Below are positions 17,678-25,423 of a DNA stretch of 35,902 nucleotides, piece by piece (within the stretch, counting starts at the first letter, position 1; every line of letters begins with the position of its first letter). The notes below the pieces were generated by a model that did not search any database, was not told the origin of the DNA, and saw nothing but the letters and a program-made list of their open reading frames with translations. Made by a program: the position numbers and the translations under genes. The DNA is from Acidobacteriota bacterium (GTDB taxonomy: Bacteria; Acidobacteriota; Terriglobia; Terriglobales; Acidobacteriaceae): the NCBI GenBank assembly GCA_019351975.1, contig JABBOG010000017.1:28096-63997 (forward strand). Reading direction: 5' to 3'.

Positions 17678-17820
17678 AAGGGATTCCTACGCTTTCCTAA
17701 GACTGCACCGTGCGCGCAGCCAGCTAACTTCTAATGGTAAATGGTGAATCTTCCTGCAGTGCGGCAGATGCAAGGCTTTAAAACATCTCGCTCGCAACAA
17801 ACTTCCTCACTGCATCGCCT

Positions 17821-18069
17821 CTACGGCACCGGATCATGACCACCCTCCGCAAACGGACGGCAGCGTCCAAGCCGCCGCAGGGCCATCCACCCGCCCCGCC
17901 GCCATCCATGCCGCACCACCGCCACATACGCATATTCGCTGCACGTCGGCAGAAACTTGCACTGCGTCGGAGCAAACACATGCAGCAGCGGCGAAACCAC
18001 CCGCTTGTGAAGCACAAGCAATCCCGCCGCAATCCGCTCCCGCCGTGCCGTCGATTCGCCGCCACTCAC
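17821..18069 (-). CDS. yidD: Membrane protein insertion efficiency factor YidD
   Basis: Small membrane-associated protein that assists YidC-dependent insertion. The 82-residue product carries the family core: VLHKRVVSPLLHVFAPTQCK, then FLPTCSEYAYVAVVRHGW with the conserved Cys pair, and RRLGRCRPFAEGGHDPVP at the end. Translation starts at a GTG whose last bases overlap the rnpA stop (GTGA), indicating translational coupling. Other open frames over the same DNA are shadows. It is followed by a 143-bp gap before yidC. Confidence 0.94.
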   Translation of the reverse strand: MSGGESTARRERIAAGLLVLHKRVVSPLLHVFAPTQCKFLPTCSEYAYVAVVRHGWRRGGWMALRRLGRCRPFAEGGHDPVP

Positions 18070-18503
18070 GGCCGCTCCACCGGCGCTCTGCTCGCTTCAC
18101 CTGGCTGCGTGCCCGCTGTTCGCCCCATGGAAACCTTGCGATCACAAGCCGCCTGCACACTACGAAAGATCGTCGCCACTTCACGTTGCAGCGCAGGAAA
18201 ATCCATTTCGATCACCACTCGCCGCGGATGCAGGATCACATCCACCGGAGCCGTGAGCAGCGGCAGCGCCGCACGTACTGCTTCGCGCATGCGCCGCTTG
18301 ATCCGGTTGCGGTCTACGGCCTTGCCCAGCGCCTTCGGTACCGTCAGCCCAATGCGCGCGCCCGGCGTATCCGAGCGCCTGTCCGCACCGCGCAGCGCAT
18401 AAAAATACGCGATCTGCTTGGCGAACTGCTTTCTACCCGCCTTATAGACAATCTGATATTCGGCATGTTTGCGCAGGCGATGTGTAGTTCCAGCAGTCGG
18501 CAT
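18066..18503 (-). CDS. rnpA: Ribonuclease P protein component
   Basis: Protein subunit of RNase P; it binds the catalytic RNA and pre-tRNA leader to make mature tRNA 5' ends. The product (145 residues from the ATG at 18503) shows LRKHAEYQIVYKAGRK at the N-terminus, GLTVPKALGKAVDRNRIKRR with the RNR motif and REAVRAALPLL. A C-terminal extension of about 35 residues after FRSVQAA is not part of the usual fold. The open frame extends to a TTG at 18530, but the ATG fits family starts better. The 3' end overlaps yidD by 4 bp. The gene is separated from rpmH by a cupin gene, which is unusual because rpmH and rnpA are generally adjacent. Confidence 0.94.
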   Translation of the reverse strand: MPTAGTTHRLRKHAEYQIVYKAGRKQFAKQIAYFYALRGADRRSDTPGARIGLTVPKALGKAVDRNRIKRRMREAVRAALPLLTAPVDVILHPRRVVIEMDFPALQREVATIFRSVQAACDRKVSMGRTAGTQPGEASRAPVERP

Positions 18504-18558
18504 CGGCTCGGCTCTCAGCACGTCTTTCAAAGGTTTGGCTCGACCCGCGAGATCTCGA

Positions 18559-18963
18559 TTAGGCCCCGCTCGATCGCGGTGCAGCTTCTGTCATCTGCGC
18601 TGCAATCGATCGCGTCATCGGAGTCTGTTCTCCGCCCGTATGCTCCGTGGTCACTGTCTCAATCAGCGCGATCCACGTCTCTTCCGCAGCTGCGGTATTG
18701 TGCCTTACCCCTCGCCGCACAACAAAGAACTCACCCGCTCGCACAAGAACATCTCCGCCGTCGGAAGGCGCGCGGCCAATCCGCAGCTCCCCGCGCAACA
18801 CCAGAAACATCTCGTCCTCATCAGCATGCGCGTGCCACGGAAACTCGCCCTGAACACGCGCTACCTTGATGAACTGATCGTTTACCTGACCCACGACCCG
18901 CGGCGACCAAAGCTCGGGGAGAGCACTGCACGCGAGATCGAGTGAGATCGGATGCTCTTGCAT
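18559..18963 (-). CDS. Cupin-domain protein inserted between rpmH and rnpA
   Basis: Single-domain cupin of 134 residues with no assigned substrate. The first cupin motif is EFPWHAHADEDEMFLVLRGE, with the metal-ligand pattern His-x-His, Glu, and the second is GEFFVVRRGVRHNTAAAEE with a His ligand. It therefore could bind a divalent metal. The C-terminal 30 residues are Thr/Ser/Ala-rich. The start at 18963 lies only 14 bp after the rpmH stop and the 3' end is about 55 bp before rnpA, so it is almost certainly transcribed with them. A cupin in this conserved operon is unexpected. Whether it is a resident of this lineage or recently inserted cannot be read here. Codon use is similar to that of its neighbours. 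Confidence 0.85.
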   Translation of the reverse strand: MQEHPISLDLACSALPELWSPRVVGQVNDQFIKVARVQGEFPWHAHADEDEMFLVLRGELRIGRAPSDGGDVLVRAGEFFVVRRGVRHNTAAAEETWIALIETVTTEHTGGEQTPMTRSIAAQMTEAAPRSSGA

Positions 18964-18977
18964 CGTCGTCGCCTGAG

Positions 18978-19133
18978 CTAGTCGCGGAAGCCAGCAGAAA
19001 CGGCAATCTTGTGGCGACCCTTCGCACGGCGGCGGCTCAGTACGGCCGCACCGGCCTTCGTGGCCATGCGGACGAGAAATCCGTGGACCTTGCTGCGACG
19101 GCGACGGTTAGGTTGGAAGGTACGTTTCGGCAT
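18978..19133 (-). CDS. rpmH: 50S ribosomal protein L34
   Basis: Small basic protein of the large ribosomal subunit. I translated it from the minus strand as 51 residues beginning [20 protein letters not shown] and ending [10 protein letters not shown]. It includes the typical RRAKGRHKI segment and matches L34 in length and motif order. It starts at the ATG at 19133 and stops at TAG (18978-18980). It is the first gene of the rpmH-cupin-rnpA-yidD-yidC-jag series and is divergent from dnaA across a 552-bp gap. Confidence 0.97.
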   Translation of the reverse strand: MPKRTFQPNRRRRSKVHGFLVRMATKAGAAVLSRRRAKGRHKIAVSAGFRD

Positions 19134-19251
19134 GATGTGTGTCCTGTCTCAAAGTGTCTGCTGGCTCTGCGGTGCTGTCGCCAATGCTGGCAACCAAACC
19201 TGCGGAAAGGCTCTCAAGTGGCCTGATTCCCGCTCCCGGCAGCAAGTCTTG

Positions 19252-19280
19252 AGTATATCCGAGTTGAGGAAAACCAGCAA
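19252..19280 (-). promoter_or_regulatory. Putative rpmH operon promoter
   Basis: On the minus strand TTGCTG (-35-like, 19275-19280) and TATACT (-10-like, 5 of 6 to TATAAT, 19252-19257) are 17 bp apart. This would place transcription start near 19245, leaving about 110 nt of leader before rpmH. The -35 match is weak. Confidence 0.4.
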
Positions 19281-19515
19281 CGAAATACCGCTCGCCAACC
19301 CCACTCCCTCTTCCCGATTCGCGGTTATCGCAGCCCTTCATCAATTCTTCACAAAGGATGGTGCAACTCAAAAAAACTTTCTCCGATTGCCCCGTTTGGG
19401 CTGCCAAACATGCCGCTCGCGCGTGCTAGTATCGATTCCGTTCTGTTGTGTATGAAACTCTCGCAGTGGAGATTTCACGGGCCGATGTATGGCTTCATTT
19501 CATCCAGCACAAAGT

Positions 19516-19545
19516 TTGACGCTGGACTTCAAGAGCATCTACGAT
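19516..19545 (+). promoter_or_regulatory. Putative dnaA promoter
   Basis: TTGACG (5 of 6 to the -35 consensus, 19516-19521) and TACGAT (4 of 6 to the -10 consensus, 19540-19545) are 18 bp apart. The predicted start near 19552 leaves a leader of about 130 nt before the dnaA ATG. Confidence 0.45.
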
Positions 19546-19685
19546 AGAAAACTTCGCGACCGCCCCTCCGTCGCGTCGCCGGTCATTGTTTGCACCTTTT
19601 TCAAGCACCTGTACGCAAACTTGCCTCCTGCGCCGAAGTTCCTACCGTAGCCTCTGCTCCAATGAAAGTAAGGAAGACTTAGACG

Positions 19686-21098
19686 ATGTCATTTGTTCCA
19701 GTCCCGGCCGCCGTCCTGAACCAGTGGGTTCGTATCCTCGGTGCGCTCGAGAAGAAGATCAATCGCCAGAGCTTCGAGACCTGGCTCAAGCCAACCCGGT
19801 TCTCGCACATCAGCGGCCGAACCCTCAACGTTCGCATCCCCTCCGAAGAGTTCCAGCACATCGGCGACCGCTACGGCGATCTCATCGGTGAAGCCATCGA
19901 CAACCTCGGCCTCGAGATCGACGAGGTCGTCTTTCAGGTTCCCCCTCAGGAGGCCCCCGTCCGCGTCCGCGAAGACGGCGGATTCGCTCCCCAGCCCACC
20001 CACAGCCAGAACGCCCCTCGCCGCTCCAGCGGCAATCCCCCGCCTGCTGGCCCGGAGCAGGCTCGCTTCGACTGGAACTCCGCCGCGCAGCTCAACCCGC
20101 GCTATCAGTTCGACTCCTTCGTCATCGGCAGCGGCAACCAGTTCGCTCAGGCCGCAGCGCAGGCCGTCGCCGAGCGCCCCTCCAAGGCCTACAATCCCCT
20201 TTTCCTCTACGGCGGCGTCGGCCTCGGTAAAACCCATCTCATGCAGGCCATCGGCCATCTCGTCAAAGCCCGCAACGCTCAGGCCGCCGTCAGCTACGTC
20301 TCCGGCGAAAAGTTCACCAACGAGATGATCAACTCCGTCCGTTACGACAAGATGATCGGCTTCCGCGACAAGTACCGTAACGTAGACGTCCTCCTCATCG
20401 ACGACATCCAGTTCCTCGCCGGCAAGGAGCGCACCCAGGAGGAGTTCTTCCACACCTTCAACGCCCTCCACGAGCAGAACAAGCAGATCGTCGTCGCCAG
20501 CGACCGCCCCCCTAAAGAGCTCAACGACTTTGAAGACCGTCTCCGCTCCCGCTTCGAGTGGGGCCTCGTCGTCGACATCCAGCCCCCCGACCTCGAAACC
20601 AAAGTCGCCATCCTGCAGCGCAAGGCCGAGCTCGAACAAACCGTTCTCCCCACCGACGTCGCCCTCTTCATCGCCGGCAACGTCCGCACCAACGTCCGCG
20701 AGCTCGAAGGCGCGCTCGTTCGCCTCATCGCTTGGTGCTCCCTCCACGGCGTCGAGATCACCCTCCCCACCGCGCAGCAGTGCCTCAAGCAGTTCATCGA
20801 CACCCAGGTCCGCAAGATCACCATCGAAGCCATTCAGCGCGCCGTCGCCGAGTCCTTCGGCATGCGCGTCGCCGAGCTCAAGCAGAAAAACAACTCCCGC
20901 CAGATCGTCGTCCCCCGCCAGATCGCCATGTACCTCGCCAAGCAGCTCACCGAAGCCAGCCTGCCCGAGATCGGCCGTCAGTTCGGCGGCAAACACCACA
21001 CCACCGTCATGCACTCCATCTCCAAAATCGACGAGCAGCGCAGAAACGACAAGGACCTCAACCGCACCGTCAACAAGCTCATGGAAACCCTCGGCTAG
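19686..21098 (+). CDS. dnaA: Chromosomal replication initiator DnaA
   Basis: AAA+ ATPase that binds DnaA boxes and opens the origin. The 470-residue product has domain I (about 1-85: WVRILGALEKKINRQSFETW), a Pro/Ser-rich linker (about 95-135) and the AAA+ domain (about 138-350). Walker A is GGVGLGKTHLMQAIGH and Walker B is VLLIDDIQFLAGKE. The signature QFDSFVIGSGNQFAQAAA is the usual domain III opening. DNA-binding domain IV ends with GGKHHTTVMHSI, which reads the box, and TVNKLMETLG. AAGGAAG precedes the ATG by about 12 bp. It is divergent from the rpmH operon. dnaN is not downstream but 5 kb to the left, on the other strand. Confidence 0.97.
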   Translation: MSFVPVPAAVLNQWVRILGALEKKINRQSFETWLKPTRFSHISGRTLNVRIPSEEFQHIGDRYGDLIGEAIDNLGLEIDEVVFQVPPQEAPVRVREDGGFAPQPTHSQNAPRRSSGNPPPAGPEQARFDWNSAAQLNPRYQFDSFVIGSGNQFAQAAAQAVAERPSKAYNPLFLYGGVGLGKTHLMQAIGHLVKARNAQAAVSYVSGEKFTNEMINSVRYDKMIGFRDKYRNVDVLLIDDIQFLAGKERTQEEFFHTFNALHEQNKQIVVASDRPPKELNDFEDRLRSRFEWGLVVDIQPPDLETKVAILQRKAELEQTVLPTDVALFIAGNVRTNVRELEGALVRLIAWCSLHGVEITLPTAQQCLKQFIDTQVRKITIEAIQRAVAESFGMRVAELKQKNNSRQIVVPRQIAMYLAKQLTEASLPEIGRQFGGKHHTTVMHSISKIDEQRRNDKDLNRTVNKLMETLG

Positions 21099-21123
21099 AC
21101 CTCAACGCTCCCAACCGAAACAC

Positions 21124-21147
21124 AAGGCCGCCCGCAAAGGCGGCCTT
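21124..21147 (+). terminator. Terminator hairpin after dnaA
   Basis: AAGGCCGCC and GGCGGCCTT form a 9-bp perfect stem with a 6-nt loop, CGCAAA. It starts 26 bp after the dnaA stop and lies between dnaA and a convergent gene. The T-run is short (the TT of the arm, then CACTCCTTAA), and on the minus strand the arm is followed by GTG. It is probably bidirectional. Confidence 0.65.
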
Positions 21148-21178
21148 CACTCCTTAACTCGTCTCATCGAACCCGGCT

Positions 21179-22330
21179 TTATCGCGCAAGTGCCAGCTTC
21201 ATCCGCTCTCTCCCATCCTTCCATCGCAGGCAAGCCCTGCGCAAACGCATCGCCGGTATCTCAATGCCGTAGTACGACACCATGCCCACCGCCAGGATGC
21301 ACACCCAGCTCCCCGGAAACCTGTCCCACCAACCGTACCGTCTAAACACCTCCTCCGCTCGATGATGCAGGAAGAATGTCTGCCATAGATACAGCGAATA
21401 CGACATCCGCCCAATCCACATCATCGCTCCATGATTCAACACCCGTCCCGTCCCGCTCGATGGATTCCGCACCAGCCACAGCAGCCACATCAGCACGAAA
21501 AATCCTCTGATCGTCATGCCGACCGTCAGCTCCCAGTAATTCCCGAACACAACCGTCAGCGTCCCCAGCACACCAAAGATCAGCACCGGCAGCAGCCACA
21601 CCCATCGCGTCGCTGCCGTGTAGATCCGTTCGAAGCGTTCCTGACCCTGTTGCAGCGCACCGATCGCTCCAAACATCAGCCCATCGGCCTGCATGTGGAA
21701 CATCCCCATATTGTGGAACGCCGGCAGATACCTGTAGCTCAGCACCCGCACCACCGGCTCCAGCACCAGCACGCATACTGCCACACGCGTCGCCAGCCGC
21801 CGTCCCGCCGCACCCTTCCGCTGCCTCATCGCGCAGAACACCAGCACCGGCGGCCACAGAACATAAAACTGCTCCTCGATGCACAGCGACCACGTATGCT
21901 CCAGCGCCCACAGATCCACATGGTGACTGTAGTTCCTCGTCAACGTCATCGCCGCAAACAGCTCATGCGCATTCATGCCCGGCAAATGCGCCGAGACCTG
22001 TAGCAGCGTCAGAAACAACAGATACGCATAGAACGGTGGCAGGATCTTGAACGCGCGCCGCACATAAAAGCGGCTCAGGCTCACACGTCCCTTGTCTGCG
22101 TCTTCCTGTAGCAGCAGCGTCGTAATCAGGTAGCCCGAGATCACGAAGAAGATCGATACGCCCAGCGTCCCATCGCCCACCAACCGGTACGCAAACGGCA
22201 GATCCTTGTACAGCGTGTCGCGCAGCATCGTATGCAGCACAATCACCAGAAAAATCGACACCGCGCGCAAGCCATCCAGGCTTGGTATCTGTCGCCGTCG
22301 CATCAGGGGCCCATGCAGAACATCAGCCAT
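21179..22330 (-). CDS. Acyltransferase-3 family membrane enzyme (OafA/YrhL-like)
   Basis: Integral membrane O-acyltransferase that typically decorates surface polysaccharides or exported metabolites with acetyl or other acyl groups. The 383-residue product opens with RRRQIPSLDGLRAVSIFLVIVLH, containing the conserved early histidine. The YLITTLLLQEDADKGRVSLS loop and FYVRRAFKILPPFYAYLL segment follow, then ALEHTWSLCIEEQFYVLWP, a family hallmark. About ten hydrophobic segments span the length. No SGNH domain is fused. The substrate is unknown and no glycan genes lie nearby. It is convergent with dnaA, with the stop 80 bp from the dnaA stop. Confidence 0.92.
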   Translation of the reverse strand: MADVLHGPLMRRRQIPSLDGLRAVSIFLVIVLHTMLRDTLYKDLPFAYRLVGDGTLGVSIFFVISGYLITTLLLQEDADKGRVSLSRFYVRRAFKILPPFYAYLLFLTLLQVSAHLPGMNAHELFAAMTLTRNYSHHVDLWALEHTWSLCIEEQFYVLWPPVLVFCAMRQRKGAAGRRLATRVAVCVLVLEPVVRVLSYRYLPAFHNMGMFHMQADGLMFGAIGALQQGQERFERIYTAATRWVWLLPVLIFGVLGTLTVVFGNYWELTVGMTIRGFFVLMWLLWLVRNPSSGTGRVLNHGAMMWIGRMSYSLYLWQTFFLHHRAEEVFRRYGWWDRFPGSWVCILAVGMVSYYGIEIPAMRLRRACLRWKDGRERMKLALAR

Positions 22331-22451
22331 TGAAGTTCACCAGAGGACACGCTCGACCAAGTGAAACGCAGCAAAAGATTTGGTTTTGTCGTCACTGGCG
22401 ATCTTAGTCTCTTCGCGCCCCACGCATCCAAATATTTTTGGAGACCCGCCC

Positions 22452-23696
22452 TTGCCCCGCCCAACCCCTTCCGCGCCGCCCACCGACTCGCAGAAGGCCG
22501 CCAGCTCCCTTTCCTGGCTCAACTTCTTCCTCGCCGACATCCAGACCGGCGTCGGCCCCTTCCTCGCCGCCTATCTCGCCGCCAGCCACTGGAACCCCCG
22601 CTCCGTCGGCATCGCACTCACCTCCAGCGGCCTCATCACCGTCGCCATCTCCCCCTTCGCTGGCGGTATCGTCGACGCCAGTCACAACAAGCGCAGGCTC
22701 ATCGCCCTCGCCACCTTCTCCCTCTCGCTCGGAGCCGCCTGCATCGCCCTCAGTGCCCGGCACGCCTTCATCGCCGCCGCGCTCGTCCTCCTCGGAGCCG
22801 CCGGTGCCTTCCTCGGTCCCGCCCTCGCCGCCATCACCCTCGGCATCGTAGGCCCCCTCGGCTTCGACCGCCAATTCGGCCGCAATCAAAGCTTCAGCGC
22901 CGCAGGCAACGTCATCACCGCCCTCGCCCTCGCTGCCGTCAGCTGGTTCATCGGCATGCGCAGCATCTTCATAGTCGCAGCAGCTCTCGCCATTCCCGTC
23001 TGGCTCGTCCTTCGTCACATTCGCCCGCAAGCAATCGATAACGACGTCGCGCGCGGTGACCCCTCCAACACCCGCGAGCCTGGCGGCTTGCGCCATCTCC
23101 TCAACCTCGCCGCCGACCGTACACTCCTCATCTTCTTCGCGTGCGCCTTCCTCTTTCACTTCTCCAACGCCGCCATGCTTCCCCTGCTCGGCGAGATGCT
23201 CGCCAAAGGCAACGCACGCGCCGCCGCTCCCTTCATGTCCGCCTGCATCATCGTCACCCAGTGCGTCATCGCCGTCTCCGCAGCCACCTTCGGCCGCCTC
23301 GCCGGCACCGTCGGACGCAAACCCCTGCTACTCCTCGGCTTCGGCGCGCTCCCCATCCGCGGCATTCTCTACGCCGTCACCCACCTCACCGGCGCGCTCA
23401 TCGCCATCCAGCTCCTCGATGGCCTCGCCAACTCCATCTTCGGCGTCGTCTCCATCCTTCTCGTCGCCGACCGCATGCGCGGCAAAGGACACTTCAACCT
23501 CGCACAGGGAGCACTCGCCGCCTGCGTCGGCCTGGGAGCCGCCATCAGCAACACCTACGGCGGCATCCTCGCCCACCGCTTCGGCTTCCGAGGATCATTT
23601 CTCGGCCTCGCCGCCGTCGCTCTCCTCGCGCTCCTTCTCCTCTGGTTCGGCGTTCCTGAAACGCTCCACCGCAAGGCCCCGCTGCCTACATCGTGA
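22452..23696 (+). CDS. Major facilitator superfamily transporter
   Basis: Inner-membrane secondary transporter with about 12 hydrophobic segments. I place the start at the TTG at 22452, with GGAG at 22440-22443 and 8 bp spacing. This gives (M)PRPTPSAPPTDSQKAASSLS and then the first helix FFLADIQTGVGPFLAAYLA. The frame remains open to 22380, but the added residues have no ribosome site. Visible MFS features are the loop 2-3 motif GGIVDASHNKRRLI and the second-half loop GRLAGTVGRKPLLLLGFGAL. Residues 415-438 (counting from 22380) end the protein in a short tail. The substrate is not evident. The 3' end overlaps the convergent oxidoreductase gene by 11 bp. Confidence 0.9.
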   Translation: MPRPTPSAPPTDSQKAASSLSWLNFFLADIQTGVGPFLAAYLAASHWNPRSVGIALTSSGLITVAISPFAGGIVDASHNKRRLIALATFSLSLGAACIALSARHAFIAAALVLLGAAGAFLGPALAAITLGIVGPLGFDRQFGRNQSFSAAGNVITALALAAVSWFIGMRSIFIVAAALAIPVWLVLRHIRPQAIDNDVARGDPSNTREPGGLRHLLNLAADRTLLIFFACAFLFHFSNAAMLPLLGEMLAKGNARAAAPFMSACIIVTQCVIAVSAATFGRLAGTVGRKPLLLLGFGALPIRGILYAVTHLTGALIAIQLLDGLANSIFGVVSILLVADRMRGKGHFNLAQGALAACVGLGAAISNTYGGILAHRFGFRGSFLGLAAVALLALLLLWFGVPETLHRKAPLPTS

Positions 23697-24606
23697 TGAC
23701 GATCTTGCCCTTCGCACCCTTCTCCGCCAGCGCATGCGCCTCCGCCACGTCCGCCATCGGCATCACGCGGTCCAGCGGCAGCTTCAGCTTCCCCTCGTGG
23801 ATCGCCTTTGCATAGTGCACCACCGTCTGCGGATCAGGCACCGCCATCATCGCATTCACCGTAACGGTCGGATGCAGCGACGCATTCGACGGCGGCCCAA
23901 GCACGCTGCCAAACGTCCCACCCGGCTTCACCTTCGCAATCAGCTTGGTTGCAATCTCGTGGTTCAGCGTGTCCGCCACGCCATCCACCGTCCCCAGTGC
24001 CGCAATCGACGCGTCATCCTCTACATCCACCGCTGCCGTCGCTCCCAGCGCCACCGCCTCGTGCATCTGCTTCTTCCGCACCCCCGCAATCACCTTCGCA
24101 CCCATCTCCAGCGCCGCAAACATCGCGCATCGGCCCACCGATCCCAGAGCTCCCGTGATCACAATCGTCTGTCCCGCCTGCACCTTCGTCGCTCGCCGTA
24201 TCAACTGGTCGCCCGTCAGCGCCACCAGTGGTACCGTCGCCGCGTCCGCAATCTCCATCTCCGCAGGAATATGCGCCAGCTCACTCACCTTCACAACGCA
24301 CAGCTCCGCATACGTCGCATTCCCCAGGCCGAACACCAGGTCGCCAACGCTAAAGCCCGTCTTCTTGCTGTCCACGCCCGGCCCCAGCTCGCGAATCACG
24401 CCCGCGAAGTCTCGCCCGAGAATGCCTGGAAACTGCACCGGAAAGTGGTCCTTCGCCGCTCCCGATCGCATCTTCCAATCCACAGGATTCAGGCTCACAG
24501 CCTCCACCCGCACCAATACCTCGCCCTCGCCCGGCTTCGGGTCCGGCATCTCTTCCACCTTCAGCTTCGACGGACCACCATACTCATGCAGCACCACTGC
24601 CTTCAT
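23686..24606 (-). CDS. NADP-dependent quinone-oxidoreductase-like enzyme (MDR family)
   Basis: Medium-chain dehydrogenase/reductase of 306 residues. It has the GroES-like N-terminal domain (MKAVVLHEYGGPSKLKVEE... VEAVSLNPVDWKMRSG, FPGILGRDFAGVI) and the Rossmann domain with IVITGALGSVGRCAMFAALE. The Cys ligands of zinc alcohol dehydrogenases are missing, so it resembles the zinc-free quinone or enone reductase branch (QOR-like). It likely reduces an electrophilic carbonyl or quinone with NADPH; the substrate is unknown. It stands divergent from the Lys/His-rich protein gene, with about 79 bp between starts, so the two may share control. It overlaps the convergent MFS gene at its 3' end. Confidence 0.9.
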   Translation of the reverse strand: MKAVVLHEYGGPSKLKVEEMPDPKPGEGEVLVRVEAVSLNPVDWKMRSGAAKDHFPVQFPGILGRDFAGVIRELGPGVDSKKTGFSVGDLVFGLGNATYAELCVVKVSELAHIPAEMEIADAATVPLVALTGDQLIRRATKVQAGQTIVITGALGSVGRCAMFAALEMGAKVIAGVRKKQMHEAVALGATAAVDVEDDASIAALGTVDGVADTLNHEIATKLIAKVKPGGTFGSVLGPPSNASLHPTVTVNAMMAVPDPQTVVHYAKAIHEGKLKLPLDRVMPMADVAEAHALAEKGAKGKIVITM

Positions 24607-24685
24607 CGCGTCACCTCTGCTATTTTCAGATGCGCTCCGTCATCCTCACGGCTGTCGGCATCGAATCAAAGGACGAGGAGACATC

Positions 24686-25354
24686 ATGGCACCCAAGAAA
24701 GCACCCAAGAAAGCCGCAAAGAAATCCCCCACACACGCCGCCGACAATCACGCCGAGCTCGACGCGTCCATTCAGGAACACCACAAAAAGCACGGCCGCG
24801 ACGACAAAAAGCACGGCGACAAGAAGCATGACGACAAGCAGCACCGCGAACACAAAGACCTCCGCCGCGCCTACGAGCACCTCGGCCGCCTCACCGCGCT
24901 CGAAAAAACCCTCACCGGCCGCACCGTCAACCAGATCAAGACCCTCACCACCCTCGCCCAAAACGCCCTTCTCGCCGACGACCCAAAGAGCGCCGCCGAT
25001 CTCCTCCGCGCCGCCGAGCATCTCGCCTTTGGCTCACTCGCCCAGAACTCCCGCGCCACCCGCCTCAGCGAAACCCTCGAAGCCGCGCTCAACCTCGAGC
25101 TCGAACACCTCACCGAAAAGGCTGCCGAGCACTGGGAAAAACATGACGGCAACCGCCCCGCTGCGATCGCAGAAATCTACACCTCCATGCTCGCCGTCGC
25201 CGACGCCGCTCACGTCAAAGGTGCCTATCGCCGCGCGCTCGAGTTCGCCCGTGGTGCCGAAGCCCTCGCCCACGTTCGCGGCCTCCCGCCGCACGCTGCC
25301 GCCCAGCTCGATCAAACCCGCGCGCTCAAACTCGCCGCCGACGAAGACGACTGA
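24686..25354 (+). CDS. Novel protein with histone-H1-like and His/Asp/Lys-rich N-terminus
   Basis: The 222-residue product has no family I recognise. ATG at 24686 is preceded by GGACGAGGAG, a strong ribosome site. Residues 1-13 are MAPKKAPKKAAKK, repeats like those of histone H1 tails and bacterial nucleoid proteins. Residues 30-60 are a low-complexity His/Asp/Lys segment (HHKKHGRDDKKHGDKKHDDK) that could bind metals such as Ni or Zn, or nucleic acid. Residues 60-215 are strongly helical, Ala/Leu/Glu-rich, with heptad-like and TPR-like spacing (LLRAAEHLAFGSL, ALEFARGAEALAHVRG). It ends in acidic AADEDD. It could be a nucleoid-associated or metal-chaperone protein. It has no signal peptide or membrane segment. 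The frame is open far upstream through the neighbour's antisense strand, but that part is not coding. Confidence 0.75.
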   Translation: MAPKKAPKKAAKKSPTHAADNHAELDASIQEHHKKHGRDDKKHGDKKHDDKQHREHKDLRRAYEHLGRLTALEKTLTGRTVNQIKTLTTLAQNALLADDPKSAADLLRAAEHLAFGSLAQNSRATRLSETLEAALNLELEHLTEKAAEHWEKHDGNRPAAIAEIYTSMLAVADAAHVKGAYRRALEFARGAEALAHVRGLPPHAAAQLDQTRALKLAADEDD

Positions 25355-25423
25355 CCCCTGCTACGCCCACGAGCAACGGCCCTTATCGCTGACCTGCACC
25401 CATCCTGCGTTTGATCTTCCGCG

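Larger units (their letters stand above)
19134..19685. other. rpmH-dnaA intergenic region
   Basis: A 552-bp divergent gap. I find the two promoter candidates listed separately and an inverted repeat CGCGAC/GTCGCG (19555-19560 and 19570-19575). Only weak DnaA-box-like sites are present: TTCTTCACA at 19345-19353 and TGTGTATGA at 19447-19455. There is no cluster of boxes or trios. Autoregulation of dnaA through these weak sites is possible, but this is not where I would place the origin. Confidence 0.5.

Noticed and set aside
19345-19455. Weak DnaA-box-like sites upstream of dnaA as the origin
   Set aside because: Only two poor matches, no trios and no clear AT-rich unwinding tract; the dnaN-side arrangement is much better.
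23056-24831. A 591-codon plus-strand frame across the MFS and oxidoreductase genes
   Set aside because: It crosses two well-supported genes and is low complexity (Ser/Pro then Arg/His).
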